Below, piece by piece: positions 8,141 to 17,799 of a DNA stretch of 64,000 nt. Positions within the stretch are counted from its first letter, which is position 1, and every line of letters begins with the position of its first letter. Source of the stretch: Solirubrobacteraceae bacterium. Its GTDB lineage: Bacteria; Actinomycetota; Thermoleophilia; Solirubrobacterales; Solirubrobacteraceae. Both the position numbers and the translations under genes were made by a program. The stretch lies in assembly GCA_016463765.1 (NCBI GenBank), contig JAEMQS010000003.1, positions 62,001 to 126,000 on the forward strand. Reading direction: 5' to 3'. The notes below the pieces were generated by a model that was given only the letters and a program-made list of their open reading frames with translations, made no database searches and had not been told where the DNA came from.

Positions 8141-8617
8141 ATGGCTTCCCGCCGCGATCAGATCAAGATGGACGAGGGCGAGGTCCTCGCGTTCCTCGAC
8201 ACCGAGCGCGTGATGATCTGCGCCACCAACGGGCGTGACGGCTTCCCGCACCTCATGCCGCTCTGGTACGTCGTCCGCGACGGCCGCCTGTGGGCGTGGA
8301 CGTTCGCGAAGTCGCAGAAGGTGAAGAACCTCGAGCGTGACGCGCGCGCGTCCATCCAGGTCGAGGCCGGCGACGGCGAGTACGCCCAGCTACGCGGCGT
8401 GATGCTCAAGTGCGACGTGACCGTCCACCACGACACGCCGAAGGTCCTCGAACTGGGCCTGGAGATCTTCCAGCGGTACGCGCCCCCCGGGACCGGCGAG
8501 CTCGCCCCCGAGGTCGAGGCGATGGTCGCCAAGCAGGCCGAGAAGCGCGTCGGCCTGGAGTTCGTCGAGCGCGAGCGCGCGACGTGGGACCACCGCAAGC
8601 TCGGGGGGACGTACTGA
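8141..8617 (+). CDS. Pyridoxamine 5'-phosphate oxidase-like flavin/F420-binding protein
   Basis: A 158-residue split-barrel protein. GRDGFPHLMPLWYVVRDGRL and the following SQKVKNLERDARASIQVEAG are characteristic of the PPOX-fold F420/FMN reductase superfamily (the TIGR03618/Rv1155-like side). The C-terminal 50 residues are helical. Its stop overlaps the rmlA start (TGATG), so it is translationally coupled to the dTDP-sugar genes, an unusual association. Whether it uses F420 or FMN cannot be decided from sequence alone. The ATG at 8141 is supported by the TAGCCT hexamer 7 bases upstream. Confidence 0.78.
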   Translation: MASRRDQIKMDEGEVLAFLDTERVMICATNGRDGFPHLMPLWYVVRDGRLWAWTFAKSQKVKNLERDARASIQVEAGDGEYAQLRGVMLKCDVTVHHDTPKVLELGLEIFQRYAPPGTGELAPEVEAMVAKQAEKRVGLEFVERERATWDHRKLGGTY

Positions 8618-9684
8618 TGAAGGGTCTGATCCTCTCGGGTGGGAAGGGCACGCGCCTGCGGCCGATCACGCACACCAGCGCGAAGCAGTTGGTGCCGGTG
8701 GCCAACAAGCCGGTGTTGTTCTTCGGGATCGAGGCGATGGCCGACGCGGGGATCACCGAGGTCGGGATCATCATCGCGCCGGAGACCGGCGGTGAGATCC
8801 GTGAGGCGTGTGGTGACGGCTCGCAATTCGGGGTGGCGATCACGTACATCGAGCAGGACGAACCGCTCGGGCTCGCGCACGCGGTGCTGACCGCCGAGCC
8901 GTTCCTCGGCGATTCGCCGTTCGTGATGTACCTCGGGGACAACCTGCTGCAGGGCGGTATCCGGGACCTCGTCACCGCGTTCGAGGAGGGATCACCGGAC
9001 GCGTTGATCCTGCTGACCGAGGTCGACGATCCGCAGAGCTTCGGCATCGCGGCGCTCGACGACGCCGGCCAGGTCATCAAGCTCGTCGAGAAGCCCAAGG
9101 ACCCGCCGTCGAACCTCGCGCTCGTCGGCGTCTACCTCTTCACCCCGCTCATCCACGAGGCCGCCCGGGCGATCAAGCCGTCGGCGCGCGGGGAACTGGA
9201 GATCACCGACGCGATCCAGTGGCTGGTCGACACCGGCCACCGCGTCGACCCGCACGTCGTCGTCGGCTGGTGGAAGGACACCGGGCGCCTGGCCGACATG
9301 CTCGAGGCCAACCGCCTCATCCTCGACGTCATCGAACCCCGCATCGACGGCGAGCTGATCGACAGCACCGTCGAAGGACGCGTCATCGTCGAACCCGGCG
9401 CCCGGCTGGAGAACACCACGGTCCGTGGCCCGGCCGTCATCGCGACCGGCGCGACGCTGTCGGGCGCGTACATCGGCCCGTACACCGCGATCGGCAAGGA
9501 CTGCGTCATCACCGACAGCGAGGTCGAGCACAGCATCCTGCTCGCCGGCAGCAAGGTGCTGCACCTCGACGGGCGGATGGAATCGTCGCTGCTCGGACGC
9601 AACGCCACCATCGACCGCTCCCCGCGCCAGCCGCGCGCCTACCGGTTCATGATCGGCGACAACTCAGACGTCGGCATTCTATGA
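8617..9684 (+). CDS. rmlA: Glucose-1-phosphate thymidylyltransferase, long form
   Basis: A 355-residue nucleotidyltransferase that makes dTDP-glucose from dTTP and glucose-1-phosphate. The N-terminus has the GGKGTRLRPIT signature at about 8-18, PVANKPVLFFGIEAMADAGI, and the acidic YLGDN metal site. The extra C-terminal region (about 245-345) is a left-handed beta-helix with hexapeptide-like repeats, as in StrD-type and archaeal enzymes rather than the shorter E. coli RmlA. Its ATG overlaps the PPOX stop and its stop overlaps the rmlD start (ATGA). It acts in the cytoplasm as the first step of dTDP-deoxysugar synthesis. Confidence 0.9.
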   Translation: MKGLILSGGKGTRLRPITHTSAKQLVPVANKPVLFFGIEAMADAGITEVGIIIAPETGGEIREACGDGSQFGVAITYIEQDEPLGLAHAVLTAEPFLGDSPFVMYLGDNLLQGGIRDLVTAFEEGSPDALILLTEVDDPQSFGIAALDDAGQVIKLVEKPKDPPSNLALVGVYLFTPLIHEAARAIKPSARGELEITDAIQWLVDTGHRVDPHVVVGWWKDTGRLADMLEANRLILDVIEPRIDGELIDSTVEGRVIVEPGARLENTTVRGPAVIATGATLSGAYIGPYTAIGKDCVITDSEVEHSILLAGSKVLHLDGRMESSLLGRNATIDRSPRQPRAYRFMIGDNSDVGIL

Positions 9685-10529
9685 AGCTGCTGGTCACCGG
9701 CGCGGCCGGGATGCTCGGACAGCGCGTGGTCGCCGACGCGGCCGCACGGGAGTGGGACGTGGTCGGGATCGATCTGCCCGACGCCGACCTGACCGACGAG
9801 CACGCCGCCCGTGAGGTCATCGCCCGCCACGCCCCCGACGCGATCGTGCACTGCGCGGCGTGGACCGACGTCGACGGCGCCGAGGAGCGTGAGGACGCGG
9901 CGCTGAAGGTCAACGCCGACGCGTCGCGGTACGTCGCGCGCGGCGCCCGGCACGTCGACGCGCGGGTCGTCGCGGTCTCGACGGACTACGTCTTCGACGG
10001 GTCCTTGACCGGCCGTCCGTACGTCGAGTCCGACCCGACGGCGCCCCTCGGCGCGTACGGGCGCACCAAACTCGCGGGGGAGCTGGTGATCGCCGCTGAG
10101 CTCGACGACCACGCGATCGCCCGGACGGCGTGGCTGTTCGGCGCCGGCGGCAAGAACTTCTGCGAGACGATGCTCGGCCTGGCCGCCACCCGCGACCGCG
10201 TCGCCGTCGTCACCGACCAGGTCGGCTCGCCGACGTGGACCGGGCACCTGTCCCCCGCGCTGCTCGACCTGGCCGCCAACGACCTGCGCGGCCCGGTGCA
10301 CACCGCCGGCGGCGGGCAGTGCTCGTGGCACGCGCTGACCGTCGAGCTGTTCACCCTCGCCGGCGTGGACTGCGAGGTCGGCGAGACGACCGCCGCGGAA
10401 TTCCAGCGCCCCGCGCCGCGCCCGGCGTGGAGCGTCATGGCGACCGAGCGCAGCGACGAGGGCGCGCCGGTCCTGCCACCCTGGCAGGACGGCGTGCGGG
10501 GCTTCATCGAGGAAAGGACAGCGCCATGA
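9681..10529 (+). CDS. rmlD: dTDP-4-dehydrorhamnose reductase
   Basis: A 282-residue short-chain dehydrogenase-type reductase. It has an N-terminal Rossmann motif (TGAAGMLGQR), the VVAVSTDYVFDG segment with the conserved Ser/Thr, and the catalytic YGRTK motif. WTDVDGAEE and TAWLFG are typical of RmlD. It would reduce dTDP-4-keto-L-rhamnose with NADPH. It overlaps rmlA by ATGA and rmlB by ATGA; a GGAAAGG ribosome site for rmlB lies inside its 3' end. No rmlC epimerase is present in the cluster, although RmlD normally acts after it. Confidence 0.88.
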   Translation: MKLLVTGAAGMLGQRVVADAAAREWDVVGIDLPDADLTDEHAAREVIARHAPDAIVHCAAWTDVDGAEEREDAALKVNADASRYVARGARHVDARVVAVSTDYVFDGSLTGRPYVESDPTAPLGAYGRTKLAGELVIAAELDDHAIARTAWLFGAGGKNFCETMLGLAATRDRVAVVTDQVGSPTWTGHLSPALLDLAANDLRGPVHTAGGGQCSWHALTVELFTLAGVDCEVGETTAAEFQRPAPRPAWSVMATERSDEGAPVLPPWQDGVRGFIEERTAP

Positions 10530-11518
10530 AGGTGCTCGTGTGTGGCGGGGCCGGGTTCATCGGCTCGAACTTCGTCCGGATCCGCGAGGCGGCCGGTGAC
10601 GAGATCACCGTGCTGGACAAGCTCACCTACGCCGGACGCCGCGAGAACCTCGAGGGCACCGACGCCGCCGGTCGGTTCATCCACGCCGGCATCGAGGACG
10701 CCGACGCGGTCGCCGACGCGATCAAGGGCATGGATGCGGTCGTGAACTTCGCCGCCGAAACACACGTCGACCGGTCGATCGCCGAACCCGACGCGTTCGT
10801 CACCACCCACAGCTACGGCACCTGGGTGCTGCTCGAAGCCGCCAAGGCCGCCGACGTCCGCTACGTCCAGGTCTCCACCGACGAGGTGTACGGCAGCATC
10901 GAGGAAGGGTCCTTCACCGAGGAATCACCGCTGGCCCCGTCCAGCCCCTACAGCGCGACGAAGACCGGCGCCGACCTGCTCGTGCAGTCCTACTTCCACA
11001 CCTACGGGATGGAAGCCCTGATCTGCCGCGGGTCGAACAACTACGGGCCCTACCAGTACCCCGAGAAGCTCATCCCGCTGACCATCCTCAACGCTCTGCA
11101 CGGCGACAAGCTCCCCGTCTACGGCGACGGCAAACAGGTCCGCAACTGGATCCACGCCCAGGACTTCTCCCGCGCGATCGGCACCGTCCTCGACCAGGGC
11201 GTCCCCGGCGAGGTCTACAACGCCGGCGGCCCCGACGAGTGCGAGAACATCGACGTCGTCCACAAGATCATCGAGCTCACCGGCAAGACCGACGACCTCA
11301 TCGAGTACGTCACCGACCGCCCCGGCCACGACCGTCGCTACAGCCTCAGCTCCGACAAGGTCCGCGCGCTGGGCTGGGAACCCAAGTTCCACTTCTTCGA
11401 AGGCGGCCTCGAACAGACCGTCAACTGGTACGTCGAACGCCGCGACTGGTGGGAACCCATCCGCAGCGGCGACTACCGCGAGTACTACGAGCGCCAGTAC
11501 GGCACGAAGCTCGGCTAG
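10526..11518 (+). CDS. rmlB: dTDP-glucose 4,6-dehydratase
   Basis: A 330-residue extended SDR. GGAGFIGSN near residue 7 is the NAD-binding motif, FAAETHVDRSI and STDEVYG are RmlB signatures, and YSATKTGADLL holds the catalytic Tyr-Lys. NNYGPYQYPEKLIPL is the substrate-binding segment. It converts dTDP-glucose to dTDP-4-keto-6-deoxyglucose. It is the last gene of the four-gene coupled operon PPOX-rmlA-rmlD-rmlB. In a Gram-positive envelope the product would feed rhamnose or other deoxysugars into cell-wall glycans or glycosylated metabolites (inference). Confidence 0.92.
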   Translation: MKVLVCGGAGFIGSNFVRIREAAGDEITVLDKLTYAGRRENLEGTDAAGRFIHAGIEDADAVADAIKGMDAVVNFAAETHVDRSIAEPDAFVTTHSYGTWVLLEAAKAADVRYVQVSTDEVYGSIEEGSFTEESPLAPSSPYSATKTGADLLVQSYFHTYGMEALICRGSNNYGPYQYPEKLIPLTILNALHGDKLPVYGDGKQVRNWIHAQDFSRAIGTVLDQGVPGEVYNAGGPDECENIDVVHKIIELTGKTDDLIEYVTDRPGHDRRYSLSSDKVRALGWEPKFHFFEGGLEQTVNWYVERRDWWEPIRSGDYREYYERQYGTKLG

Positions 11519-11567
11519 TACCGGCGCATTCGCTCAACACCCATCGCGTGCGGCCGACGAACGGGTC

Positions 11568-13928
11568 GTGCGCGCCCGTTCACAGGTCGTCGGTCTCACG
11601 CTGCTCGTCGCGGCGCTCCTCGGCGTGTCCGCACCCGCGGCGCTCGGTGCGGAGTTCGTCTCCGCCGGTGACGGCACGTGGTCGGATCCGTCGACCTGGA
11701 CGAGCATTCCCGGCGGCGCGCCCGGCCCGACCGACACGGCCGTCATCACCGGAGGCGACACGGTCACGCTCGATGCGTCGGCGACCAGCGCCGGCGTGAC
11801 CGTCAGCGCCCTCGGGACACTCGACCTCAGCACGCACGGCCTCAGCGTCGCCGGCGACGCCACGCTGGAGAGCACCGCCGCCGTGCAGGGCGGTCCGGGA
11901 GCCCTCGTCGTCACGGGCCGGCTGACGGTCTCCGCCGCCACCATCACGAACACGAACATCACCGTCGCCAGCGATGCGGGCAGCACGCCCTCCACGCGCT
12001 TCAGCGCCGGCGCGACCTCGACGTGGACCGGCTCGACGCTCAGCCAGGTCGGCGGAGCGTCCGAGTGGCTCGGGCACGTCGCCAACGGCGTGGACCCCAG
12101 CTTCGACCACGCCGCCATCACCGTGGCCGGCCACAACGCGATCCCCGGTGGCATGACGCTCAGCGCCTCGTCGCAGAGCGGCACGCTGGCCTTCACCCCA
12201 CCGGCCGCCGACGCACCCGGCGACGCCGCGCAGCTCGCGCTGGGCGACCTCACGTCCTCCGGCACGCAGACGGTGAGCGTCGACTGGACCGGCTACAGCG
12301 CACAGCACGGCGACCGGGCGAACCTCGTGTCGACCACCACCGGGTCCCCGACCGGGCTGACCGCGACCAACACCGCCGCGACGACCTTCACCGCAGACAC
12401 CGGCATCCTCTTCGCGCGCTTCAGCGACTTCGCCAACAGCGGGTCACCGAGTGTCAGCTCGAACAACGCCGTCAACACCGCTGAGGCCGCAGCGGGCGAC
12501 GTCCTGACCTGCGATCCGGGCACCTGGACCGAGACGGCGACCTACGCGTACGCGTGGCGCCGCGGCGGCACGGTCGTGTCCGGCCAGACCGCGAGCACGT
12601 ACACCGTGACCGACGCCGACCTCGGGAAGACCGTGACGTGCGCGGTCACCGCGACGGCCAGCCACGTCTCGCTGAGCGCGGACGCGTCGAACAGCGTGTC
12701 GGTCCCGGTGGCGCCGAGCGTGTCCATCGCCGCGCCCGCGGTCATCACGAGCCCGACGGCCACCGTCGGCTACACCCTGGGCGCGGGGACGCGCGTGACG
12801 AGCTGTGCGCTCAACGGCCGCGTCCTCTTCAGCTGCGCCAGCCCGATCGCGCTGAGCGACTACCCGAACGGCGCCGCGTCGACCCTGACCGTGAGCGCCC
12901 GCAACAGCGTCGGCGCGACGACGACCGCCACCGCGACCCTCAACGTCCGCATCGCACCGACGCTCTCCGTGGACCCGCAGCCCGCCGCTGCGGGCGGGGA
13001 GCCGGTGACCCTCGCCATCCGGGCTGATGCCGACGCCGACGTCGCCTGCCGGTACGTCGGCGCGGCCGTGCCGTGCGACCGCGCGGGCGTGACGATCATC
13101 GCGCCGCCCGCCGGCCGGACGTTCACCCTGGCCGTCACGGCGACGACGCCGCAGGGATCCACGACGGTCAGCCGCGAGATCACCTCGACGACGGCCCGCC
13201 CCTTCCCCTCACCCGTGAGCATCCCCGTGGGCCGCAGCGTGACACTGCCCTCCACGGCGTTCCTCGGACGCGGGCCCGCGTCCGCCGGGTACTCCTGGGA
13301 CGGCCCGCTGCGCGTCGCGTGGACCGGATCGGCAGCTGACCCGGCGAGCTGGGGCGTGCAGGTCACCGCGCCGAAGACCCCGGGCCGGTACCGCCAGACG
13401 CTCTCGTGGTACGCCGAGCCGGGCGCGCTGAACTCGATCACGGCGCAGGTCTTCGACCCCGACACGTCGCCGGCGACGCGCATGGCGGGCGGCGTGACGT
13501 CGCGCAAGGCCGCGCTGACCTGCCCGGCGGCGGGGTCCCCGGCCTATCAGTGGTGGGCCGACGACGAGCTGCTCGCCGGGCAGACGAAGCGCGCGCTGCC
13601 CGCATCGGCCGTGCCCGCGAACGCATCCGTGTGGTGCACCGCGCGCAACACGACCACCGGTGCGGTCACGGTGCTGCGCGTGCTCGTCGACCGGCGCGCG
13701 CGGTTCGCGGCGCTGCCCAAGGGCACGCAGCTGCGGGTCCAGGCCAGCGACGCCGCCAGCGTGCGCGTGATCGCGCGACGCGGCAAGCGGAAGCTGACGA
13801 CCGTGCGCGCGAAGGTCCGGCGCGGGACGACGTCGGTGCGCGTGCCGAAAGCGGCGACCACGTTTGAGCTGCGGCGCGTGCGCTCCGGCGGGGCGACGAG
13901 TCGCCCGCTGACGATCACGCGCCCCTGA
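11568..13928 (+). CDS. Large secreted protein with G8-like and Ig-like regions
   Basis: A 786-residue secreted protein. The signal peptide covers about residues 1-27 (LTLLVAALLGVSAPAALGAE). The first 180 residues contain SAGDGTWSDPSTWTSIPGG and short beta-repeats (VTLDASATSAGVTVSALGTL), resembling G8 or autotransporter-type beta-helix domains. The middle (about 290-380) has an AG-I-like motif with GDVLTCDPGTWTETATYAYA, and further Ig-like repeats with paired Cys follow. The C-terminus is basic. A GTG start at 11568 is used, 49 bases after rmlB; no good ribosome site is visible, so the start is tentative. Function unknown, probably adhesive or surface. Confidence 0.7.
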   Translation: MRARSQVVGLTLLVAALLGVSAPAALGAEFVSAGDGTWSDPSTWTSIPGGAPGPTDTAVITGGDTVTLDASATSAGVTVSALGTLDLSTHGLSVAGDATLESTAAVQGGPGALVVTGRLTVSAATITNTNITVASDAGSTPSTRFSAGATSTWTGSTLSQVGGASEWLGHVANGVDPSFDHAAITVAGHNAIPGGMTLSASSQSGTLAFTPPAADAPGDAAQLALGDLTSSGTQTVSVDWTGYSAQHGDRANLVSTTTGSPTGLTATNTAATTFTADTGILFARFSDFANSGSPSVSSNNAVNTAEAAAGDVLTCDPGTWTETATYAYAWRRGGTVVSGQTASTYTVTDADLGKTVTCAVTATASHVSLSADASNSVSVPVAPSVSIAAPAVITSPTATVGYTLGAGTRVTSCALNGRVLFSCASPIALSDYPNGAASTLTVSARNSVGATTTATATLNVRIAPTLSVDPQPAAAGGEPVTLAIRADADADVACRYVGAAVPCDRAGVTIIAPPAGRTFTLAVTATTPQGSTTVSREITSTTARPFPSPVSIPVGRSVTLPSTAFLGRGPASAGYSWDGPLRVAWTGSAADPASWGVQVTAPKTPGRYRQTLSWYAEPGALNSITAQVFDPDTSPATRMAGGVTSRKAALTCPAAGSPAYQWWADDELLAGQTKRALPASAVPANASVWCTARNTTTGAVTVLRVLVDRRARFAALPKGTQLRVQASDAASVRVIARRGKRKLTTVRAKVRRGTTSVRVPKAATTFELRRVRSGGATSRPLTITRP

Positions 13929-13938
13929 GGCACCGCAC

Positions 13939-13944
13939 TAGCAT
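13939..13944 (+). promoter_or_regulatory. -10-like hexamer TAGCAT
   Basis: It ends 8 bases before the ATG of the antiporter gene; no Shine-Dalgarno is present. Confidence 0.45.
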
Positions 13945-13952
13945 CGAGCGGC

Positions 13953-16043
13953 ATGATGCCGCTCGCCGCCGGCGCCACCCCGGAGTTCCTCCCCGAGATC
14001 GCCGCGCTCGTCGTCGGCGGCGCCGTGGTGGCCTACGTCGGCCTGCGGCTCGGCATCGTGCCCATCGTCGCCTTCCTCTTCACAGGCGTGGTGATCGGGC
14101 CCAACGCGCTCGGGCTCGTCAGCGACCTCGAGGTCGTCAACGCCGCCGCCGAGGTCGGGGTCTTGCTCCTGCTCTTCACGATCGGGCTCGAGTTCAGCCT
14201 CGACCGCCTCAAGGAACTGCGCAGACCGCTGTTCCTCGGCGGCGGGCTGCAGGTCTTCCTCGCGACGTTCGTGACGTTCGGCGTGCTCCTCGCCGCGGGC
14301 GTCGATCCGAACGTCGCGCTGTTCAGCGGCCTGCTCGTCTCGCTGTCGTCGACGGCCATCGTGCTGAAGCTTCTCGCCGACCGCGGCGAGGTCGCAGCAC
14401 CGCACGGCCGGCTCTCGGTCTCGGTCCTGCTCTTTCAGGATCTCGCGGTGGTCGCGATGGTGCTGCTCGTCCCGGTCCTCGGCGAGTCGGGCGGGTCGCC
14501 GCTGGACGTCGTCAGCGCGCTGGGCATCGCCGTCGCGATCATCGCCGCGGTGCTCGTGTTCGCTCGCCGGCTGCTGCCGCCAGTGCTCGAGCGTGTCGCC
14601 CGCACCTGCTCGCCGGAGCTGTTCCTGCTCACGATCGTCGCGATCTGCATCGGCACGGCGTACGGCACGTCGCTGGCCGGCGTCAGCGTCTCGCTGGGCG
14701 CGTTCCTCGCGGGGCTCGTCGTCAGCGAGTCGCGGTACAGCAGCCAGGCGCTCGGGGAGATCCTCCCCCTGCAGATCATCTTCAGCGCGACGTTCTTCGT
14801 CTCGATCGGGATGCTCCTCGACCTCGGGTTCCTCGTCGACAACCTCCTGATGGTGCTCGGCGCGGTGCTCGCGCTCTTCGCGGTCAAGCTGCTCACCGCG
14901 GGCGCGGCGATCCTGGCGCTGCGAGAACGGATCGGCGTCGCGCTCGCGACCGGCCTGACCCTCGCGCAGGTCGGCGAGTTCTCGTTCGTCCTCGCCACCG
15001 CCGGCGCCCTCGAGGGGCTCACCCCGGCCGGCCTCGGCGCCGACGGCACCCAGGGGTTCATCGCCGCGACGGTGCTGCTCATGGCGGCCACGCCGGCGCT
15101 GTCCGCACTCGGCGTCCGGCTCGGGGAGCGCATGGCCCCGGAGCCCGACGTCTCCGTCCTCGCGGGCCGTTCCGAGCCCGTCGCGGGGGCGCCCGTGGCC
15201 GATGGCATCGCCGGGCACGTCGTCATCGCCGGCTACGGCGAGTGGGCGCGCGGCATCACCCGCGTCCTGCGCGACCACGACGTCCCGCTCGTGGTGACGA
15301 CGCTCAGCCCGGAGGGCGCGACCGATGCGCACGAGCTCGGGGTTCCCGTCCTGCTGGGCGACCCGGCGCGGATCATGACGCTGAACGAGGCCGGGATCGC
15401 CCGGGCGCGCGTGGTCATCGTTCCGGACGACGGCGCGGAGCGCGCGGCCCAGGTCGTCGGTGTCGTGCGCGCACTGGACGCGGACATCGACGTCATCGTC
15501 CGGGCGCGCTACGCCGAGGACGAAGGGCCGCTGCTCGCAGCCGGCGCGACGCACGTCGTCACCGAGGAACTGGCCGCCAGCTCACTCCTGCTGACCAAGC
15601 TGTTCAAGGCGTTCGGCCGCGAGCTCGGCGACGCGCTCATGGAGGCCAAGGAGGTCGCGCAGTACCACGGACGCCCGGCGCCGCCCCGCGCGGTCCGGGG
15701 CACGTCGCACGGCGCGGTCGACACCGAGGCGCCCATCGACGTCGTCCTCGGCGAGGCCGCGTGCGAGCACATCGGGCCGACCGCGTCCGTCGTCCCCGGC
15801 AGCGCGGGGTGCGAGGAGTGCCTGCGCCTGGGCGACAGCTGGGTCCACCTGCGCGTGTGCCTGACGTGCGGCCACGTCGGCTGCTGCGACAGCTCACCGA
15901 ACCGGCATGCGCGGGTGCACTTCGAGCGCGAGGGCCACGAGGTCATGCGCTCGGTGGAGCCCGGGGAAAGCTGGGTCTACTGCTTCGCCGACGACCGGAC
16001 GCTGCTCGAGCGCAGCGACGACGTCGCTACCCGAACGACGTGA
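13953..16043 (+). CDS. CPA2-type cation/proton antiporter with TrkA-N and C-terminal UBP-type zinc finger
   Basis: A 696-residue membrane protein. Residues about 10-385 form a KefB/CPA2 exchanger with some 12 hydrophobic segments, including the [20 protein letters not shown] and [14 protein letters not shown] motifs. Residues about 415-535 are a TrkA-N/RCK-like Rossmann domain ([13 protein letters not shown]; the usual third Gly of GxGxxG is Ala). Residues 604-690 form a UBP-type zinc finger ([27 protein letters not shown]). The fusion of a Zn-UBP finger to an antiporter is unusual; it may sense a ligand or partner and gate transport (inference). Its 3' end overlaps the convergent lipoprotein gene by 17 bases. 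Confidence 0.85.
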   Translation: MMPLAAGATPEFLPEIAALVVGGAVVAYVGLRLGIVPIVAFLFTGVVIGPNALGLVSDLEVVNAAAEVGVLLLLFTIGLEFSLDRLKELRRPLFLGGGLQVFLATFVTFGVLLAAGVDPNVALFSGLLVSLSSTAIVLKLLADRGEVAAPHGRLSVSVLLFQDLAVVAMVLLVPVLGESGGSPLDVVSALGIAVAIIAAVLVFARRLLPPVLERVARTCSPELFLLTIVAICIGTAYGTSLAGVSVSLGAFLAGLVVSESRYSSQALGEILPLQIIFSATFFVSIGMLLDLGFLVDNLLMVLGAVLALFAVKLLTAGAAILALRERIGVALATGLTLAQVGEFSFVLATAGALEGLTPAGLGADGTQGFIAATVLLMAATPALSALGVRLGERMAPEPDVSVLAGRSEPVAGAPVADGIAGHVVIAGYGEWARGITRVLRDHDVPLVVTTLSPEGATDAHELGVPVLLGDPARIMTLNEAGIARARVVIVPDDGAERAAQVVGVVRALDADIDVIVRARYAEDEGPLLAAGATHVVTEELAASSLLLTKLFKAFGRELGDALMEAKEVAQYHGRPAPPRAVRGTSHGAVDTEAPIDVVLGEAACEHIGPTASVVPGSAGCEECLRLGDSWVHLRVCLTCGHVGCCDSSPNRHARVHFEREGHEVMRSVEPGESWVYCFADDRTLLERSDDVATRTT

Positions 16044-16422
16044 CGCGCCAGTTGCTGCCCTGACGGACGAAGCGCATCGTCGCGGTGCGCTCGGCGTCGC
16101 CGCTGCCGGTGATGACCCGGGCGGTGGCGTTGGTGCCGTTGACGGTCACCTCGCGGACGTCGAGCGAGAACTGGTCGGCGTCGTCGATCGCCTGACGGAC
16201 CTTCGCCTCGCAGTCGTCGCCCTGCAGCGGCTCGGCCACGAGCGCGCGGCAGATGCGCGTCGGCTCCTCCTGCTCGGAGGCCTCCTGCAGGTCGGTCACG
16301 ACGTCGGCGACCTGGGCTTCGGCGCCGGAGAACGAGACCTCGTCGCGCCCCTCGGCGCCGCAGCCGACGGCGAGGGTTGCGAGGCCGGCGATCAGAGCGA
16401 TGACGACACGCGGGCGGGACAC
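16027..16422 (-). CDS. Small lipoprotein
   Basis: A 131-residue protein with a lipoprotein signal (GTG start, then [19 protein letters not shown]; lipobox Cys at about 22). The mature part has an acidic helix and a SnoaL/NTF2-like ending ([20 protein letters not shown], then NWRVTSFG), common in actinobacterial extracytoplasmic proteins. The GTG at 16422 is supported by TAGGCT 7 bases upstream on the minus strand. It is divergent from the TetR gene, and its last 17 bases overlap the convergent antiporter gene. Function unknown. Confidence 0.75.
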   Translation of the reverse strand: MSRPRVVIALIAGLATLAVGCGAEGRDEVSFSGAEAQVADVVTDLQEASEQEEPTRICRALVAEPLQGDDCEAKVRQAIDDADQFSLDVREVTVNGTNATARVITGSGDAERTATMRFVRQGSNWRVTSFG

Positions 16423-16429
16423 GGCGTGG

Positions 16430-16435
16430 AGCCTA
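16430..16435 (-). promoter_or_regulatory. -10-like hexamer TAGGCT
   Basis: It lies 7 bases before the GTG start of the lipoprotein gene on the minus strand. Confidence 0.5.
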
Positions 16436-16453
16436 GTGGACCCGTTGCGCGCG

Positions 16454-16459
16454 TAGACT
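16454..16459 (+). promoter_or_regulatory. -10-like hexamer TAGACT
   Basis: It lies 6 bases before the ATG of the TetR gene. Together with the minus-strand hexamer at 16430-16435 it forms a compact divergent promoter pair. Confidence 0.5.
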
Positions 16460-16465
16460 CGCGGG

Positions 16466-17110
16466 ATGGCCGACGCCCCATCTCGTGTTCCCCGCGGTCG
16501 CCATGCGCCGCCGCGCGAGGTGCGCGAGGGCCTGCAGCGCACGCGGCTCTTCGACGCCGCCGTCCGCGTCTTCAGCCAGGTCGGGTACGCCGACGCCAGC
16601 GCGGAGGCCATCAGCCGCGAGGCCGGCATGAGCAAGGCGACGTTCTACGAGCACTTCGCCAACAAGAAGGCCTGCCTGCTCGAGATCATGGACGACGCGT
16701 CGCGCATCGCGCTCGAGGAGCTGGTCAAGTCGGCGCGAACGGCCGGAGACGATCCGCTCGAACGCCACCGCGCGGGCCTACGCGCGTTCCTGCGGCTGGT
16801 CGCCGAGCGCCCGGAGGTCGGCCGCACGGTGCTCGTGGTGAGCGTCGGCGCAGGGACCGAGGCGCTCGAGCGCCGCGACGTGATTCTCGAGGGGTTCGCG
16901 CAGGTGATGTACAACGAGGCGCTCGAGGGCGTCGAGAAGCGCGGTGGCGGCCAGCGCTTTGCCACCGTCGAGGACGCGTTCGCGGTCGTCGGCGCGCTCG
17001 TGGAGCTCATGAGCCGGCAGATGCGCACGGGCCGGCCGGACCGCATCGAGGACCTCGAGCCGCTCGCCGAGCGCCTCCTCGCCGGGCTCCTCGTCGACCC
17101 CTCCTCGTGA
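16466..17110 (+). CDS. TetR-family transcriptional regulator
   Basis: A 214-residue protein with a TetR HTH at about residues 25-72 ([20 protein letters not shown], then [18 protein letters not shown]) and a helical ligand-binding domain with no recognisable ligand signature. The first 20 residues are basic and unstructured. It is co-transcribed with the uracil-DNA glycosylase gene through a GTGA stop/start overlap and is divergent from the small lipoprotein gene, which is its most obvious candidate target. Confidence 0.87.
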   Translation: MADAPSRVPRGRHAPPREVREGLQRTRLFDAAVRVFSQVGYADASAEAISREAGMSKATFYEHFANKKACLLEIMDDASRIALEELVKSARTAGDDPLERHRAGLRAFLRLVAERPEVGRTVLVVSVGAGTEALERRDVILEGFAQVMYNEALEGVEKRGGGQRFATVEDAFAVVGALVELMSRQMRTGRPDRIEDLEPLAERLLAGLLVDPSS

Positions 17111-17799
17111 GCGAGGACACGCTCGCCGCGCTGGAGCGCGAGGTGACCGCGTGCCGCGCGTGTCCGCGGCTCGTCGCCTGGCGCGAGCAGGTCGCCGCCG
17201 AGAAGCGCGCCGCGTTCGCCGGCGAGGAGTACTGGGGTCGCCCGATCCCCGGCTTCGGCGATCCCGCCGCGCGCGTGCTGCTGCTCGGCCTGGCGCCCGC
17301 CGCGCACGGCGCCAACCGGACGGGCCGGGTCTTCACCGGCGACCGCTCAGGCGACTTTCTCTTCGCCGCGCTGCACCGGACCGGCTTCGCGAACCAGCCC
17401 ACGTCGGTCTCGGCAGACGACGGCCTGGCGCTCACCGACTGCTGGGTGACCGCGGCCGTCCGCTGCGCGCCGCCCGCGAACAAGCCGACGCCCGCCGAAC
17501 GCGACCGCTGCCTGCCGTGGACGGTGCGCGAGCTGGCGCTGCTCCCGCGCGTGCGCGTCGTGGTGTGCCTGGGCCAGTTCGGCTGGGACGCCGCCCTGCG
17601 GCTGCGCACCGCCGCGGGGCATCCGCCGCTGCGCCCCAAGCCGCGGTTCGGCCACGGTGTCCTCGTGGAGGCCGACCCGTGGGCGCTCCTCGGCTGCTTT
17701 CACCCCAGCCAGCAGAACACGTTCACGGGCCGGCTGACGCCGCCGATGATCGACGACGTCCTCCGGCACGCGAGCGAGTACGTCAGCCCAGGTTCGTGA
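17107..17799 (+). CDS. udgB: Type-5 uracil-DNA glycosylase
   Basis: A 230-residue family-5 (UdgB-type) DNA glycosylase that removes uracil and related deaminated bases. Four cysteines fit the Fe-S cluster seen in families 4 and 5: C16 and C19 (CRAC), C120 and C135. Motif A starts [14 protein letters not shown] at residue 61 and continues VFTGDRSG, the family-5 form without the catalytic Asp of family 1. The C-terminal motif is HPSQQNTF. The GTG start overlaps the tetR stop (GTGA). The last 17 bases overlap the convergent secreted-protein gene. Confidence 0.9.
   Translation: MSEDTLAALEREVTACRACPRLVAWREQVAAEKRAAFAGEEYWGRPIPGFGDPAARVLLLGLAPAAHGANRTGRVFTGDRSGDFLFAALHRTGFANQPTSVSADDGLALTDCWVTAAVRCAPPANKPTPAERDRCLPWTVRELALLPRVRVVVCLGQFGWDAALRLRTAAGHPPLRPKPRFGHGVLVEADPWALLGCFHPSQQNTFTGRLTPPMIDDVLRHASEYVSPGS

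Noticed and set aside
13938-15554. A 538-codon open frame antisense to the antiporter
   Set aside because: It is a low-complexity, highly charged shadow frame; the antiporter reading has coherent membrane segments and a TrkA-N domain.
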